This document shows, one piece after another, positions 6,765-8,701 of a DNA stretch of 8,701 nucleotides (its first letter is position 1; each line of letters begins with the position of its first letter). Position numbers and translations under genes: made by a program. The stretch comes from an uncultured Flavobacteriaceae bacterium (GTDB taxonomy: Bacteria; Bacteroidota; Bacteroidia; Flavobacteriales; Flavobacteriaceae). The notes under the pieces were generated by a model. It was given only the letters and a program-made list of their open reading frames with translations. It made no database searches and was not told where the DNA came from. The DNA lies in assembly GCA_938074515.1 (NCBI GenBank), contig CALJFV010000168.1, forward strand, positions 1-8,701, in the 5' to 3' direction.

Positions 6765-7904
6765 ATGGCTGAAAAAAGCAACGACTTAAATACCATATGC
6801 GTTCATGAAGGAGAATTGCCTTCTGATCAGTATAAGAGTGTGGTTACGCCACTTTATTTTTCCACCGCATTTGACTATCAAGACCAGCCCCTTGATCAAT
6901 ATCCACGTTATTTTAATACCCCAAACCAGATTGGTTTGAACCAAAAGATTGCAGCATTAGATAATTGTGAGTCCGGACTGGTTTTTGCCAGTGGGATGGC
7001 GGCAATTAGTTCAACTCTTTTGGGTTTGCTCAGTGCTGGTGATCATATGGTTATCCAAAATTCCATCTATGGGGGTACTTACAATTTTGTGGCGAATCAT
7101 ATAAGGGATTTTGGCATCGAATACGATTTTACACAGGGGCTAAATGCTAATGATTTCGCCCAAAAAATTAAACCAAATACCAAGATAATATATATCGAAT
7201 CTCCGTCCAACCCACTGCTCCAAATTGTCGATTTTGGGGCAATAGTTGAGCGCGCACATCAGGCGAATATTTTGGTAGTTATCGACAGTACTATGGGGTC
7301 GCCTGTGAATCAATTGCCAGCCCAGTATGGGGTAGATGTGATTATTCACAGCGCAACTAAATACATGTCCGGGCATAGCGATATTTTAGCAGGTACAGTG
7401 GCATGCAGTAAAGAATTGAGCGATAGAATTGCAAAACGCGCAAAAATGCTTGGAGGAAACTTAAGTGATTTAACTGTTTGGTTGCTTGATCGAAGCATCA
7501 AGACCATGGGGTTGCGTGTCGATGCACAAAATAAAAATGCGATGATTATGGCGACTTGGTTGGAGGCACAACCTCAGGTGGATCGCGTATACTATCCTGG
7601 ACTAACAAGTCATCCAGAGCATACCCTGGCTAAATCTCAAATGTGTGGTTTTGGTGGAGTGGTGTCCTTTGAATTATCAAAAAAATTGTCTCCAGTTTCT
7701 TTTTTAAATAAATTAAATCTCATTAAACGGGCCACGAGTTTTGCTGGGGTTGAGTCTACAGCCTTAATACCTGCTTTGACCTCACACGTGCTGTTGACCC
7801 CAGATCAGCGTGCAGCCCTCGGAATTTCAGATCAATTAATTAGATTTTCGGTGGGTATCGAGTCCGCTGAAGCATTGCAAAATGATATTGCTCAAGCCTT
7901 TTAA
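6765..7904 (+). CDS. Cys/Met-metabolism PLP enzyme (cystathionine gamma-synthase/lyase type)
   Basis: A 379-residue fold type I PLP enzyme of the trans-sulfuration family. Motifs are ASGMAA (75-80), IYGGTY (101-106), ESPSNP (145-150), D174 in VIDSTM (pyridine-nitrogen contact), the Schiff-base lysine K199 in HSATKYMSGHSD, and R360 in LIRFSVGIE (substrate carboxylate). E330 in FAGVES matches the position where gamma-synthases and gamma-lyases carry Glu, so an E. coli-type beta-lyase is less likely. The exact reaction (cystathionine gamma-synthase, gamma-lyase, beta-lyase or O-acetylhomoserine sulfhydrylase) cannot be fixed from sequence. Unusual points are YPRYFNTPN (46-54) where most relatives have YSRxxNPT, and DSTMGSP in place of the common DNTFATP. 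It is followed after 9 nt by bshB1, suggesting a link between cysteine supply and bacillithiol. The start agrees with the family N-terminus. Confidence 0.9.
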   Translation: MAEKSNDLNTICVHEGELPSDQYKSVVTPLYFSTAFDYQDQPLDQYPRYFNTPNQIGLNQKIAALDNCESGLVFASGMAAISSTLLGLLSAGDHMVIQNSIYGGTYNFVANHIRDFGIEYDFTQGLNANDFAQKIKPNTKIIYIESPSNPLLQIVDFGAIVERAHQANILVVIDSTMGSPVNQLPAQYGVDVIIHSATKYMSGHSDILAGTVACSKELSDRIAKRAKMLGGNLSDLTVWLLDRSIKTMGLRVDAQNKNAMIMATWLEAQPQVDRVYYPGLTSHPEHTLAKSQMCGFGGVVSFELSKKLSPVSFLNKLNLIKRATSFAGVESTALIPALTSHVLLTPDQRAALGISDQLIRFSVGIESAEALQNDIAQAF

Positions 7905-7913
7905 TTATTATTC

Positions 7914-8645
7914 ATGCTAGAACAAGTTGTCGCCGTAGATATATTGGCATTTGGAGCCCATCCAGATGACGTAGAAATGAGTGCAGGGGCTACCCTGGCA
8001 AAGGAAATTGCAGGGGGAAAAACTGTGGGGATTGTCGATTTAACCCAAGGAGAACTCGGAACGCGGGGAACGCCCGAAATCCGAAAACAGGAGGCATTGA
8101 ATGCAGCAAAAATTCTTGGTGCTTCCTTTAGAGTAAATCTGGGTTTAGCCGATGGGTTTTTTCAAAATGATCGTCAAAGTCAGCTCAAAGTGATTGAGGT
8201 ATTGCGCTTGGCGCGTCCTAAAATTGTATTGTGCAATGCGCTGCAAGACCGGCACATTGATCATCCAAAAGGAAGTGAACTCGTTTCGGACTCTTGTTTT
8301 TTATCTGGCCTTCGAAAAATTGAAACCTTACATCATGGTAGCGCTCAAGACCCTTGGCGACCTGCTCAGGTATATCACTATATTCAATGGAATGATATTG
8401 AACCGAACTTTGTAGTCGACGTTACAGGATTTATGGAGCAAAAATTGGCTTCGGTTTTTGCCTACAAAAGTCAATTCTTTGACCCGAACAGTAAAGAGCC
8501 ACAAACGCCTATTTCTACAGAGAATACAAGGGATAGTTTATCCTATCGTTATCGCAATTTAGGCCGACTTATCGGCACTGATTTTGGTGAGGGTTTTAAC
8601 ACCAAAAGATATTTAGCGACACGCAGTCTATTTGACCTTATTTAA
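7914..8645 (+). CDS. bshB1: Bacillithiol biosynthesis deacetylase BshB1
   Basis: A 243-residue PIG-L/LmbE family metal-dependent deacetylase. It removes the acetyl group from GlcNAc-malate (the BshA product) to give GlcN-malate, to which BshC adds cysteine to form bacillithiol. Visible motifs are AHPDD (15-19; H16 and D19 metal ligands, D18 general base), the BshB1-typical DLTQGELGTRGT (42-53), NLGLADGFF (75-83), DRHIDH (112-117; H117 the third metal ligand), FLSGLRKIET (129-138), WRPAQVYHYIQ (148-158) and YKSQFFDPNS (184-193). The extended BshB1 signatures separate it from MshB and from other PIG-L deacetylases. It starts 9 nt after the PLP enzyme, so the two are likely co-transcribed; bshA and bshC are not in the window. 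The ATG adds about four residues relative to relatives as I remember them, but no later ATG is available. Confidence 0.95.
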   Translation: MLEQVVAVDILAFGAHPDDVEMSAGATLAKEIAGGKTVGIVDLTQGELGTRGTPEIRKQEALNAAKILGASFRVNLGLADGFFQNDRQSQLKVIEVLRLARPKIVLCNALQDRHIDHPKGSELVSDSCFLSGLRKIETLHHGSAQDPWRPAQVYHYIQWNDIEPNFVVDVTGFMEQKLASVFAYKSQFFDPNSKEPQTPISTENTRDSLSYRYRNLGRLIGTDFGEGFNTKRYLATRSLFDLI

Positions 8646-8658
8646 TTTTTATAAAATA

Positions 8659-8689
8659 TTGCGGAACGCAGCTTTTTCAATTATATTTG
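8659..8689 (+). promoter_or_regulatory. Bacteroidota-type promoter facing right, for a gene beyond the window
   Basis: A TTG (8659-8661) and an exact TAnnTTTG box, TATATTTG (8682-8689), are separated by 20 nt, within the usual 17-23 range for the phylum's primary sigma factor. The transcription start would fall a few bases downstream, in the CCTCCGC stretch at the window edge. The 56-nt tail after bshB1 holds nothing else convincing. Any gene driven from here lies outside the window. Confidence 0.5.
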
Positions 8690-8701
8690 CCTCCGCTTTT
8701 T

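Noticed and set aside
6596..6796. Minus-strand frame of 66 codons spanning the hutI start and the divergent gap
   Set aside because: It overlaps the hutI N-terminus in another frame and the start of the PLP enzyme on the other strand; its sequence resembles no family I know.
8661..8696. GCGGA/TCCGC stem followed by T-run as a bshB1 terminator
   Set aside because: The stem is only 5 bp with a 26-nt loop, and the same bases form a good promoter; a smaller TGCG/CGCA hairpin at 8660-8670 is also too short to call.
1..8701. CRISPR array, insertion sequence, attachment site, tRNA or defence genes
   Set aside because: No regularly spaced repeats, transposase motifs, tRNA-like cloverleaf or defence-family domains were seen; genes cover nearly all of the window.

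Overview
The window is about 8.7 kb of densely packed genes. It most likely comes from the chromosome of a member of the Bacteroidota, perhaps Flavobacteriia or Cytophagia. The signs are: no Shine-Dalgarno sequence before any start codon, only AT-rich leaders; upstream boxes fitting the Bacteroidota promoter consensus TAnnTTTG; a bacillithiol gene (bshB1) together with an arginase-type hutG; and a fused DnaQ exonuclease/GIY-YIG protein of a kind familiar from that phylum. The assignment comes from reading motifs, not from a database search.

Layout. (1) Positions 1-3651, minus strand: four tightly spaced genes (gaps of 4, 9 and 15 nt) that look like one operon. In transcription order they are a Gfo/Idh/MocA oxidoreductase, a 3-hydroxybutyryl-CoA dehydrogenase, a YggS-type PLP-homeostasis protein, and a DnaQ-like exonuclease fused to a GIY-YIG/UvrC-like region that runs off the left edge. 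(2) 3652-3785: a divergent promoter region with a TAnnTTTG box for each side and a cluster of AGCC direct repeats. (3) 3786-4427, plus strand: protein-L-isoaspartate O-methyltransferase (pcm). It converges on hutG with only 5 nt between the two stop codons, under a shared hairpin. (4) 4433-6669, minus strand: hutI then hutG, overlapping by ATGA. These are the last two steps of histidine degradation to glutamate; hutH and hutU are not here. (5) 6670-6764: a second divergent promoter region. (6) 6765-8645, plus strand: a Cys/Met-metabolism PLP enzyme followed after 9 nt by bshB1, a pair that plausibly links cysteine supply to bacillithiol synthesis. (7) 8646-8701: a well-formed Bacteroidota promoter pointing right, toward a gene outside the window.

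The content is mostly housekeeping: amino-acid catabolism, thiol metabolism, protein repair, PLP homeostasis and DNA repair. I see no mobile element, CRISPR array, RNA gene, toxin-antitoxin pair or defence island, and every gene fully inside the window has an intact frame. The most notable item is the left-edge nuclease. It keeps the complete DEDDh exonuclease site, the complete GIY-YIG site, and a four-cysteine block spaced almost exactly like the Fe-S cluster ligands of UvrC.
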